Positions 1 through 11,223 of a DNA stretch of 64,000 nucleotides are shown in pieces (the first letter of the stretch is position 1; every line of letters begins with the position of its first letter). The stretch covers positions 1 through 64,000 of the forward strand of contig LVLI01000185.1 in assembly GCA_001687465.1 (NCBI GenBank), in the 5' to 3' direction. Made by a program: the position numbers and the translations under genes. Below the pieces are notes generated by a model. The model worked only from the letters and a program-made list of their open reading frames with translations, did no database searches and had not been told where the DNA came from. The DNA comes from Halocafeteria seosinensis (lineage: Eukaryota; Sar; Bigyra; Bicosoecida).

Positions 1-716
1 GGGGGGGGTGTTAAAATTGGGACTACATTGAAACTACTAATTCGGAGACAACGTGCTACTCTCTCGTCAACTCCCAGAAGTTTCAGCACCCTGAGCTGAG
101 TTATTTGCCTCCCAATGGCGTTGATTTGTTTCGTAAGATAGGAAATGCAACAAGCAAATAAGACTGAAGCTGTAAATCGCATGTTTCCTGCCGAATTCGG
201 TGGTGCTTGGCACATGTTGCCAAGCAAGTCTCTGCCCAGTTCTTTCGCTGTTTTTCTTAGCTTTAGAGTTATGTTTATCGTCCAGTTTCTTGAGGCAGCA
301 TACATCATTCTCTCTGTATGGCAATGCCCCTCAGCATGTTGCTAATAGGGCGAATCAACATCGTAATGACCGACAACTCCCAGTTCAGCACCCTGTAGAC
401 AGGAATCCACTATGTCATCGAGCGCTTCAGCCTAAGAAAGCTCCATCAGTGGACCAGTGTTTCAAATCCCCTCCATTTGTTTGCAATGGATTCTCAAGTC
501 TGTCAACCATACCGAGGTCTCAGGTATCGAATTGTAGTCAATCGTACTCGGGACCCGGGTAAAGAAACTCTGCCTCGACAATCATACTCTATGAATTGAG
601 GAGTTTGATAGTAGATAACTCATGTTTTATATTCCCTTTTCTTTGTATTGATTCCTCTCGCAATACTAATACCCTAGACTTGTATCTTCAATGAGCGCGA
701 CAGTGAGCGTGGTGTG
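1..716. other. Leading stretch without a recognised gene
   Basis: Only short overlapping reading frames on both strands are present, and none resembles a known family or has convincing splice sites linking it to another frame. The stretch ends at the start codon of the SNF5-type gene and probably holds its promoter and 5' leader, plus the end of something outside the window. Confidence 0.4.
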
Positions 717-3700
717 ATGGAGGAAAGCAACAGCGTGGAAAGCGTGCAGGCGGCCTTGATGGCCCATGCTCATCAGTGCGCCGTGAACCAAGAAAACAAG
801 ACGATTCGCTCGTATACCACACTCCATGGGGAAGAACAGCAGAAGGACAGGCTGCCAAAGCCTCCTATGGACCCAACGCATTCCTATGTAAGGATGCATG
901 AACTGAATCGAACAGCAGCCGCCGTCCCATGTGCTTGTGTTTTTCAACATGTTACAGGGTATAGAGCTCGGAGTCTCCTCGCCAAGGGAATGGCTGGTCC
1001 CTATTCGAATAGATGTGACGGCTTTGGGGTACAGGTAAGGTTGATCCATTTCTGATGGAGAGTGTGGTAAGGTAACCGGATTTGAACATACTGGGCTTTG
1101 CAGATATAAGGACGTTTTCTTATGGAATCTGTTCGAGGAGCATATGTCTCCTTTGGATTTTGCCGATCAACTTTGTGCTGATTTAGAACTTCCTTCCGCT
1201 ATGGTACAACCAATTGCTCATCACATGGCAGATCAGCTGCTACGCCACTACAGAGAATTCAGGAGTGCTTCAAAGGAATATACGAATGCGAAATCACTCA
1301 AGGAAAAGCATCCGGACGGTGCTTTGATTTCAAGTGTCCCATGGGCGCGTTTTAGTAGCAGCGAGGAACCACAAGTGATACTGGACAGTCTGGTGAATTC
1401 CTTCCGGAGAGATAATAGGGACTTCCTCCAGTCGTTGGGTCTCCGTGTGAGACTATCCGAGAAAGAATACTCAGATCAGTTTTTTTTGGATTTAGGAAAC
1501 ACTGTGGGAACTCGATCTCAAAACAACCCTATTACATTGGTGGAAAAAACATGCTACGAATTGGGGCTCCCTCTACATTATATCCCTGTGCTCTGTGCTG
1601 CACTGTTTGGGCAGATTCACTCGAGAGTGTTCAGTGCTTTACGTTCTGAGTTGTCTGATGTAGCTGATGATCTTAAACTCCTTAAAAGCAGAGGATGCTG
1701 CCTACGGAAGGTGCCAGATAATGGCCCAGTCCTTGCATCTCTTCAGAATCATCAATCGAAACAGATCCCAACCTCAACACTAAACTCTTTCAACGAAGCT
1801 AATGGTTCACGGTCGCACAGATATGAGTTACTGGCACTCGAACATCTTAAGAGCCAACTGGGGGCAAGTGGTCTGCCACTAAATGAAGCGGGCTTGTCCA
1901 ACCAGTATTACAAAGGCAACAGTGGCGCTGCGGCCACGGATGCTTCACGAGGTCTGACCCTTCCTGTATGTGTGGACAAGGAATCTTCTGAGGAAGATTA
2001 CAATTCTGGCCATCGAGTGGTTCTAACAAGGTACAATGAAGACAGGAAGAAGAAGAGGAAAACGTCCAGCAAGGAGGGTAGGATGCGTAGTGAAGAAGGT
2101 GATAGTACTCTGTTGATTATATCGCCCCAAGAACTGATTCCTCTCAATGACTTTCCCAACCGACTGAGGTACCATCAGCTCGCAATAGATGGAGCATTGA
2201 TTGCTCGTATGCGCTTCGCATATATGTTAGGTTCAGACCAAGCGTTAACTGCTGCCGGTGGTGGTTACGGCGTGGGAAACGTTTTATCGCTTAAGAAGTA
2301 TGCCGACAAGAGCTCTTCAGAATATCAGCAAATAGTAGGAGAGAAGCGTCAGAGATCGAACGCCACAGATTTATCTCAAGAAGTCCAAAAGTGCTGGGTT
2401 CACTATAGATCCTCGGAGTTGTCGCATGCTCAGAAAATAATTTTGCACTCTGTGCGTTCAACAGCCGGTAATTGTGCTGCGGAACTTATCGCCTGTCGTG
2501 CACCGTACGCGATAATGGGCGCAGGAGCAGTCCCTGCGAGTCTAGTCCGAGCAATCAAGCTCAACAAACAAATTCCCCTGAATGCCTTGCCGAAAGGGAC
2601 AGTGGAGAAGGGTTTTGGGATCCCGCTACCTGGAGGCCGTGTGGTTACTTCCCAGGGATTCTATGAACGCAGAAAGTCCAGTAAATCTGTTAGGCGCATT
2701 AAGCGCCTATTTCGGAAACGGCTTCGCAAGCAAGAAGGAACCAAGTCTAGTAAGAAGCACAGCGCTTCGAGAGTGGGTCAAAGTCGTGTACTTCCATCTT
2801 CATCATCCGCTGTGACCAACGGGGCCAACGCTCATGGTTCAGGTTTTGCTGATAGTCGCAGCGAAAGTAAGGCAACCCCTACTCAGGAGTCTACGGACGA
2901 AGGAAGCGAGGATGGTAGCGACTCGGATATTTCATGGTTCTACAGTGATGAGAATACCGATGTTAGTTCCACTGATTCCGAGGAGGAGACGGAGGAGGAT
3001 CACTTACTTCTTACGCCTCCCACGGCCAATAATTTGCTATACAGTAATTTGAACAGTGCTTATCTTAGCATAGCCGCTTTGTGTCATTCAGTGGGAGCAG
3101 ATCTTAAGCTGTTAGGGGTAGAGCCCCAAGCAGTTGCGCGTTTAGCGATACGCCAAGCGAGAGGAGGCGGACAAAACAAGGGTGTATCTAGCAGTAGCAC
3201 ACCAACCGGGACAACCCCATTCCAACGAGATTCTGAACATCAGAATGAAAGCAAAGAAGACGATGAGGATGAAAGAGAACAAGAAGAAACATCCTCCTCT
3301 GGTTCATCATCGGGCGACGAAGACACCGAGGAAGAATCGCCTTCGGACTCTCGCGTATCGCTTCCTCCAAAACTTGAAGACACAGACAATGTTTTCGCGG
3401 TTGCTCGAGAAGAAGTTCGTGCTATATACAACGAAATGAACCACACGCAATCATCAGTCCCCAACCTCGGGTATAAAAACAACGGGGCCACCACCACCTC
3501 AGAGGGCAAGACCGTACTAGCAAACGGTACCGTCTTCACTCCAACGTGGGGAACGGAAGGAAACATTAACGCTTACTCGATCTTCACGCGGGACATGTAC
3601 GAACAAATGCCAAAAGACGTTCTTCAATCTGAAGACTTGTCTCGACTTCTCAAAGAAAGTTGGAATAAGCTCTCTTCACTTCAGGTCTGGGCTTACAAGG

Positions 3701-4030
3701 AAAGAGCCCGGTATATGAACACGTATGTTATGTCTCCGCTTTTCTACTATATAAACGCTTCAATTCTTACGTATTGCTCCTGGTTTGAATATGCGATCAT
3801 GCAGTAAAGGTGCTTACATAGTCGTCCCGCCCACGACTGAGTCCTTGCCATTGGAAGTTGGTGGATACTTGCTGTTCATCGCTTGGTATCGGGCCCATCG
3901 CCGTAATGATCAGACAGCACATGTGCAGGCTCGCAGGACATGGAAGGAGTGCAGTCATGCATCCAAGCAAAAGTGGATTAGACTATTTAAACAACTCTGT
4001 GAGAGTGCTACGAAAAAGTCGTCAGGGTAA
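717..4030 (+). CDS. SNF5/SMARCB1-type chromatin remodelling subunit with C-terminal HMG-box-like modules
   Basis: Four exons: 717-887, 958-1034, 1104-3722, 3805-4030 (1030 aa). SNF5 proteins are core subunits of SWI/SNF-type nucleosome remodellers in the nucleus. The family signature begins near residue 69 (LVPIRIDVTALGYR, split by intron 2) and runs through repeat 1 (MSPLDFADQLCADLELP, about residue 97) to repeat 2 (NPITLVEKTCYELGLPLHY, about residue 224). A long charged, low-complexity middle follows, with acidic Ser/Glu/Asp runs around residues 600-660 and 710-770. The C-terminus holds two HMG-box-like segments, about 903-956 (NAYSIFTRDMYEQ) and 973-1028 (GYLLFIAWYRAHRR). The first is completed only when the intron 3723-3804 is removed. 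The protein is much longer than plant or animal SNF5 (about 240-385 aa). An upstream exon cannot be excluded. The stop codon lies inside the last codons of the convergent kinase gene. Confidence 0.85.
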
Positions 4031-5378
4031 CGGTAAAGCCGAACAATACGCCGGTGGCGGCTGTGCCGCCTTTAACCAGGGATGTTGTAACGCATCTTTG
4101 ACACTCATCCGCTCCCGAGGATTGAGGGTCAATAGCTTGTCCAAGAAATCATGTGCTTCCGTGCCCAAGTGAGGAAGGATTGATTGCCATGGGATGGGAT
4201 CTTTGCTCTCAAACTCGTCATACTCGGGCAACCAATCTACATCCTGGGCTACAGCAAAAGGCATACTCGTAGCCAGATATCAATTTGCTTTTTACGAATG
4301 AGTTTGTATTGGTATCTTACCGGCCAGTTCTCCTTGTTAGGAGTGCCACGCAAGCGGAAGATTTGTTTCAGCTGAGTTGTTGGGTCATCTTCGGGAGCTG
4401 CGAATATTGCGCGCCTGTGTGGAAGACACGGAGAGACACATTCCTTGTGAGCGATAGGTATAGCATAGCTCCAGCTGACATAGCATGACTCAATATACCT
4501 TAATAGTATTTCTGCGACAATGCATCCTATGCTCCAGGCGTCCACCTTTTCACCGTACCAATGAGCTCCGAAATACAGTTCCGGCGGCCGATACCAGCTG
4601 TAAATATATTTACGCACAAGTTCATGTTTCCGGCTGACTGCGGGGGGAAATGGTTTCATGATATACTTACGAAGTAATTACTTTGGGATATAGTGACCTA
4701 TCGTCATCTCCAAATTGAGTTGCGTGTCCAAAATCAGCTAGTTTCAGTACACCATTTTCGGTGATCAAGAAATTCTCTGGTTTTAGATCTCGATGCAAGA
4801 ACCATCGATCATGGCAGTAGGCTACGGCGCGAAGCATCATGATGGTGAAACTTTTGGCATGGGCTTCATTCAGAACTCTTCCTGACGACCCCTTTATCAC
4901 CGATAGCAAATCACCGACACAGTACTCGAGAACCATATGAATTTGGTCATTGTAAGGAATGACATCATAAAGCTGAGAAGCAGCACGCAAGCAAGTTACG
5001 TATGAGCGAGGGTCCAAGCAGGGTTAGCTTCATGGACGTACTCGAATAATATTGGGATGATTCAGCTCTCTCATCGCTTGTAGTTCTTTGATGGCACTGA
5101 TGTCAATACCCTGCATAAGGAAAATATGAGCACAGGTATTGTGTGTCCCCTCGAGTTTCCAAGTTGGGAAGTCTTACCTCTTTGAATGACTGTTTCTGCA
5201 CCGATTTGATGGCTACCTGTTTCCCCGTCTTGCTATGTTGGTAGAGATTGACTTCTCCGAAAGCGCCCGAGCCCACTTTCTTGACATGCTTAAAGGCCGC
5301 GAGAGCTTGAATACCGGCTGTATCAATGTCATGGAGGTGTTCCACCAAGGGATGTGTTGCATCAGATTGGGTTGTCAT
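4022..5378 (-). CDS. Cyclin-dependent kinase, CDK7/Kin28-like
   Basis: Six exons on the minus strand: 5378-5178, 5110-5042, 4972-4671, 4597-4499, 4414-4321, 4243-4022 (328 aa). CDK7 is the catalytic subunit of the CDK-activating and TFIIH kinase. Visible motifs are the glycine loop [13 protein letters not shown] lysine (about residue 58), a cyclin-helix equivalent around [15 protein letters not shown] (150-157), DFG (170) and [15 protein letters not shown]. The segments [11 protein letters not shown] and FGAxxYGxxVDxWxxGCIxAExLLR favour CDK7 over CDK20, which remains the alternative. The activation loop has the same length as in human CDK7. It carries Asp179 at the Ser164 position and Tyr185 at the Thr170 position, so the usual T-loop threonine is missing. 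The start is 94 bp from the divergent deacetylase gene. Confidence 0.88.
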
Positions 5379-5472
5379 TTTTTATTTTTTTTATTTTTCT
5401 CCTCATGTACTGCTTCGTTTGAGTCTTTTGTAAAGGTAACAATACTTATCGTGTGCGTAATTATAATTAAGA
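5379..5472. promoter_or_regulatory. 94-bp divergent intergenic spacer (probable shared promoter)
   Basis: This spacer separates the start codons of the CDK7-like kinase (minus) and the histone deacetylase (plus), so both promoters and 5' leaders must lie in it or overlap the neighbouring coding sequence. It is A/T rich, with a T-run just after the kinase start. No TATA box can be assigned with confidence. Confidence 0.5.
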
Positions 5473-8314
5473 ATGGAGCCTCAGGGAAGTGGATCCTCCT
5501 CCTCCTCGAAGGGGTCGTTGACCATTAACGCTTCCACCACTTATGCCACCCCTATACGGACGCCACAGGGCCAGGGTGGAGGCAGAGGGCACGCCAGCAG
5601 TGAGGATGATGATGTTGGAGACGCTCTGGGGCGTCTCTCGGTTCGGGAACCTTCTCAAACGACAGGGGAAGGGAATGAAGAAGATGTGTTTGAATTCGAC
5701 CCAGAAAAGGAAGACCACAGGGCTGGACAGACGAAGGGACGATTTATCGCTTCGAAAGATGATGACCAAGAAAGAGCGGGCACTACAAGAAAGAGAATGG
5801 AATGCTCCCCTTGGGTCGGCAATCGCTCGGAGAGCGGCGAGCGACAGCCACAATCTAGGAGCAGTGAAGAGGAAGTGACAGACTCTGTGGTGGAGCCAGG
5901 TGTGCCTTTCATGGCAGGAGGTTTGACACCGCAGCATAAAGCGATTTCTCAACAACAAGGTCCTCCATCTTCGGCCGCAAAGAGAGAACCAAAGAGACCC
6001 AACACTTCCAGTACTCCCATCTCCAAGTCGGACTCGTCCTCGTTTTGGTCAGGCGAAACTGAACTTCAGTTTACAGACGGGGGATCCTCGGGTTCGCCGT
6101 TCTGGACCCTATCAGACTCGCATTCTTTAACTCCTTCCAGCTATCCTGAATCTGCCCCTATAAAATTGGCACTCATAGCTTCGCCACAAAGCAGCCAACA
6201 TATCACTGCCGATGATTCCTTTCCTCATCAAGAATCAGTGGAGCGCTGGTTGTCTTTAGTTGGGGCCTGTCCAAACTGGAACGACTCTTCCCTCTCTGGC
6301 TTCACTGATACATACAAACCTCATCTAGGATCTCTGAGGAGGAAGGATTACAGCAACACATGTTGGATTGGTGTTCCCTCCACTAAATCTCTGCACAGCA
6401 AAGACGGGAGTCTGGCGTCGTTTCCGCACATTCCGAGCGTTCAAATCGCGGATGTACTGCGTGTTCATGATTACTCGTATGTGCAACATATAGCAACTAT
6501 GTGTTCACGGTTGGCTTCTAGACTAAATTCAGATATCCCTCGCTCGACTCTAAACGGGAATCCACCAGCAGAAGCACACTCCAATAGCATTACATACAAC
6601 ATTCCCGTAGAGCAAGCATTTCCTGTTTCAGAGAATAAGTCTTTGAAGCATCCTTTGAACGATTGGACACGGTCATTACCTGTTGACTTGCAACCGTTTT
6701 ATGGTCTTCCTGGCAATACATGGGTGGGACAACTCGACAATGATTCGCCAATCAGTGTAGACTCCTGGAACGCAGCTATAGGAGGGGCTTCTGCAGCCAT
6801 TCATGCGGTCGATAACGTAGCTCGTGGGCTTACAAATAGGGCATTCGTTATCAGTCGCCCTCCGGGCCACCATGCCGGACCAAAGGGGTCTGTGGCTCCA
6901 GCAGGATACCACTGCAGACCGTTCAACTGCTCTTCCGGGTTCTGTTTATTTAACAACGTAGCTATCGCTGCGTCTCACGCGCGAGCAGTTTACGGAAGGT
7001 CTGGCACAAACGAGGGAGTTCGCCCTTTGTCGAGAATTGCGATAGTCGACTTCGACATGTGAGTGCTGTCAACCCAACAGCAATGCTAGTGAGCATTTTA
7101 TTGGCATCCTACTTTTGCAGTCACCATGGAAACGGAACCGAAGCTATTATACGAAACTTAAAACCTCACGAAGAGTCGATGCCTCTCCCTGCATCATGGG
7201 GTACCCATCGGTACTACTCATACAAGCCTTGGCTAAATGAAGCAGACGTGAGTAGCCACCGTGTCATTCACGCTGGTTTCAGTTTTACCCATACCAGACG
7301 TGCAAATTCTCACAGGCTAACGAGGTACTCTTTTCATCGATACACATGCATGACGGAGATCTCATGTACCCTGGTTCAGGATCGCAGAATGGGGAGGGGG
7401 AAGCTGCCGAGAGCGTGGCTTCTCAAGATTGTCCTGGAGGGGACTTGTTCGGTGCTCCGCACAATGTGGGTCTGCCTCCGGGGTTCAACAAATGGGCCAG
7501 AGATAAGCACAGACGCGCATATTCAGGAAGCTCGGCTGGAACGCCAGCAGAGGGTGGTATCTTGAATATCCCGTTGCAACCTCATGGTCCCTTTGCCAAT
7601 CTCGAACGTGAAAAGCTAAAGAGTACGGAGAGAAAACGCTTTCAAATGGAAGCACGTAGGGAATTTAGGAAAGCTGTCCGAGAGAAGCTTATACCAGCCC
7701 TCAACGCATTTCAACCGGTAAGCGGAGCGAACCGTCTCCTTCTTCGAGCATTTAGCTGTGCATTGGCCAATTTTGTGCAGGATATTATATTTATTTCTGC
7801 CGGTTTCGATGGTCATACAAGAGACTTTTATTATCATTTAACCTCGGCCGATTATGCCTGGATTACTAAGAAAATCGTACAAGTTGCCAACAAGTGGAGC
7901 CATGGAAGAGTGATAAGTGTCTTAGAGGGGGGTTACAACACCGCCATTCCTCCTCAATTTGATGATGGGGGCGAGAGTTGGGACTTTGGGGAGCTGTGGA
8001 ACCTTCAGCATATACTGCAGAAACCCGAAGACGAGGGGAGAGACTCGGGTGAAGAACTGGGTCCAGGTGGATCTGGACAAGCGGACCCTGCCACGAAACA
8101 GAAGAGAAAACACAAACCGAAACCAAGGCAAAATGCAATGAAGAAATCCGGAAAGAGTGGTAATTCGAAACACCAAGAACCTGTTCCACCTTCCACAGCT
8201 TGTGGAGCGTCGGTCGACCACCCAGACCTGTTACCGGGTTCTATGTTCGGTCTTGGTGATTCCGCCTTTGCCAGGAGTGTTTCCGCACATGTAGAGAGCT
8301 TGTTGAACAACTAG
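5473..8314 (+). CDS. Class II (HDA1-type) histone deacetylase
   Basis: Four exons: 5473-7058, 7121-7247, 7316-7717, 7781-8314 (882 aa). The enzyme is a zinc-dependent lysine deacetylase. The first 230 or so residues are Ser/Gly/acidic low complexity and look disordered. The catalytic domain spans roughly 240-790. It shows RPPGHHAG (about 461), the metal-ligand segment DFDIHHGNGTEA formed across intron 1 (about 526), HMHDGDLMYPG, SAGFDGH (about 712) and LEGGYN (about 752). All zinc ligand and active-site His/Asp positions expected for the family are present. The C-terminal tail is Lys/Pro-rich (PATKQKRKHKPKP) and may be a nuclear localisation signal. The third intron (63 nt) has no stop and keeps frame, so an unspliced reading would wrongly insert 21 residues just before the zinc-binding segment. 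Confidence 0.93.
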
Positions 8315-8805
8315 AAGCAATCTAGTAACAACAGCTTCCTTGGGCTTCACCGATCTACTGCGTATGGCTTTAGTTATGATGTGTGCCTTTATGTACAACG
8401 CGTTGAGGTCGGGACACTGCGGTCGTTACAGGCCAATTGAAGTGAAGTACGGAAATTTTTCCAGAAGCTACAAATTGCATCGCAGAGTAAGCATGGGTAC
8501 TGTCTCGAGAAGCCATACTTAATTATGTGGCTATGCTCCTCTATGGTGCCAAGAGGTTGGATGAGGCCCGGCTGATGTTGGATTTTGCCCCTGCCGTGCA
8601 GCGGAAAACTCATACTCGCTGTGAACAATCGTCATAGACAGCAAATTTTACTTGATTTGAGTTGTCCGATAGCTCATTCATTCCAATAACTCGTTGGAGT
8701 TCATCTTGTTCGAAGACTAGTATATACAACGTAGTTGTTCGCGTTCGGTGATCCAAATACATTTTTACACGGTATTTTCTACTGAGACCAACCACTTAAC
8801 TGAAG
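8315..8805. other. Intergenic stretch, nothing recognised
   Basis: It lies between the deacetylase stop and the ADP/ATP carrier start. Only short reading frames are seen, with no family resemblance. The last part should hold the promoter of the carrier gene. Confidence 0.4.
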
Positions 8806-10422
8806 ATGGGTGAAAGCAAACAAAAACAGCAGAAGCAGCAGATGAGTGCTGTCGGCTTCATCAAGGATTTGCTGGCTGGTGGAATCGCCGGTGGTATTTC
8901 CAAGACTGGTAAGTGTTTGGACAGTGTCCACTTCCAATATCGTTGCTGCCTGTGAGCGCGGTGTTCTCGCATCTCCCTCGCACTGTGCGTCCGCCGGTTT
9001 TGAGTGGTTAAAATGGGCTGAATGGCATAGTACGGAGGCGTCCTATATTTTCCGCTGGAAATCAGTACCTATGCACCCTCTCATGTATGGTGAATATAGG
9101 GCTGCTGAAGCTGAGGAGAGCTTTTTTTCCGATAGAACACCAGCGTCGTTCACGCTTTTTGGAGGGCTGACTCCGATGGAAAATATGCATGATTGTATGG
9201 TCGGCTGCGACCGAAGTCTTACGGCCGCGTATATACATCGCATTTTCCATGAAGGGGCGGTGTAAGCTATAATGAGGGGGTCGGTATAGCTTCCCATCGT
9301 GGGGTTGAACTCTAGCTTGCGCTTTAGGGGAAAGGCATTCTGACACTCAGCGGGTATGGGCGAGAGTTCCCCGAGATGGGTTCCTTTTTCTTTTTTGATC
9401 CAAGTACGTTCCCCTTTTCCGAAAGACCTTCTCCAACGGTACACGCCAGGGGAGGAGACCGGGGAAGTTGGATCCCTTGACCTTTTTTGTAGTTTTCGGG
9501 AGAGCAGGCACCCGTGCTGCAGTGCCGCTGCTTGACTTCAGTTCTGACTCACTGCCCCTTCGCTCAACTTGTATGACCCGCAGCCGTAGCACCAATTGAG
9601 CGGGTAAAGCTGCTCTTGCAAGTGCAGTACTCCAACCCTCATATTCCTGAAGAAGAAAGATACAAAGGCATCCTCGATGCATTCCGCCGCCTCCCCAAAG
9701 AGCAAGGATTTACCTCACTGTGGCGAGGCAACACCGCCAATGTGATCAGGTACTTCCCCACCCAGGCTCTGAACTTTGCATTCAAGGATTCTTATCAAAA
9801 GATCTTCTTGGGAGGTGTAGACAAAGAAACGCAGAAAATGAAATATTTCTTGGGAAATCTCGCTTCGGGTGGTGCCGCTGGTGGTACTTCTCTCTTTGTA
9901 GTCTACCCGCTTGACTTCGCCCGTACCCGTTTGGCTGCCGATGTTGGAAAGGAAGCCGGAGAAAGAGAATTTGCCGGCCTGATGGATTGCATGAAGAAAA
10001 TTTTCAAGAACGATGGCTTCACTGGCCTGTACCAAGGATTCGGTGTTTCTCTCACTGGGATCATTGTATACCGCGCTGCTTTCTTCGGAGGATTCGACAC
10101 CGCCAAGGGAATGCTTTTCAAGGATCCCAAGAACGCCAACTTCTTCCTCTCATGGATGGTTGCGCAAACCGTTACTACTGCCTCGGGAGTGATCTCTTAC
10201 CCCTTCGACACCATCCGTAGAAGAATGATGATGATGTCTGGACGTGAGCAATCTACCCGGGACTACAAAAACACACTTGATTGCGCAGTCAAGATCATGA
10301 AGAACGAGGGGCCTTCTGCCTTCTTCAAAGGAGCATTCTCCAACATCTTACGTGGAACCGGTGGTGCATTAGTCTTGGTCATCTATGACGAGTTTAAGAA
10401 GCTCATGTACGCTGGCGCTTAA
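8806..10422 (+). CDS. ANT: ADP/ATP translocase (mitochondrial inner-membrane carrier)
   Basis: Two exons, 8806-8908 and 9584-10422 (313 aa), of usual family length. It exchanges cytosolic ADP for matrix ATP. Three mitochondrial-carrier repeats are visible with signatures [14 protein letters not shown] and PFDTIRRR. The ADP/ATP-carrier-specific RRRMMMMSG is complete. The start is set by the split first helix: exon 1 ends in [17 protein letters not shown] and the junction gives [11 protein letters not shown]. The intron is 675 nt, about ten times the local norm, while the second exon is uninterrupted. Codon choice looks biased toward C-ending codons, as in highly expressed genes. Confidence 0.97.
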
Positions 10423-10612
10423 AGAATGCGCTATTCGTTCTCATTTTCAAGCCAGCATTGCTATTTTGGTACACTTGGTCCTGTAGAAAATACACACGAA
10501 GTCTTCGTTCCAGTACTTTGCCTTGGGACCAATCATCAGTGACGCTTCAACATTTCGCAGATTCCTCAACGTCCTGTTGATCATCCAACTGCCACAGCTC
10601 CGGCATCAGCTG

Positions 10613-10963
10613 TTATCTTTGTTGTTCTTCGGAGCCGTTGTTATCTGTAGTCCCTAATTTCCTTCGCTCTTCCTCCAAAGTTTTCTCTTCCTCTCCACGT
10701 ACGGCTGCAGGTCGTTCCGAGCTGAACATGTCATGACCTTCCCTTGAGGACTTTCCTGCAATTAGTCAGGAAACAGACACCGTCAATTGTATTAGATCCG
10801 CTATTAAGTTCACTCAAGGCAAAAACATCTCTGACGTACCCCATACTGGGTAAGCGCAAATTCCACCAATGATGACAACGCCAAGAGCCACTTTTTGTGA
10901 ATCTGAGAGCACTTTGCTCTCGACCATTTGCATCACTATGCGGCTCACTCTTCCTCCCAACAT
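10613..10963 (-). CDS. Small single-pass membrane protein (88 aa), unknown function
   Basis: Two exons, 10963-10840 and 10755-10613, joined across an 84-nt intron with good sites (GTACGT donor, TAATTGCAG acceptor). The product starts MLGGRVSRIVMQM. It has one predicted hydrophobic helix around residues 25-40 (VALGVVIIGGICAYPVW) followed by a charged Glu/Arg-rich tail. The short, weakly basic N-terminus and single helix resemble small mitochondrial inner-membrane accessory proteins, but I recognise no family. It is convergent with the ADP/ATP carrier and divergent from the SCP2-domain gene, in a gap otherwise without genes. Support comes from the intact frame across the splice and clean splice signals; transcript evidence is lacking. 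Confidence 0.55.
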
Positions 10964-11223
10964 CCTAGTGGGGATTTTGGTTTTTTATAACACTAACGGA
11001 ACGTAACATATCAACCAGCGCAGACACTTGCAGGACGCATGTGCATTGCATGCACGATGCATCAGCTGAATAGTTCAAGAAAAGATTGTTTGATACGGCA
11101 TTTATTCGATGTCCCATGCATCTGCGCGCTTCCATGACACGAAGACTCGTCGAAGAGGTCAGTACTGAATAATGTGATTTTTGTTGTATTATTTTCGATT
11201 AATCTCCGAAGCGTAGTGAATAG

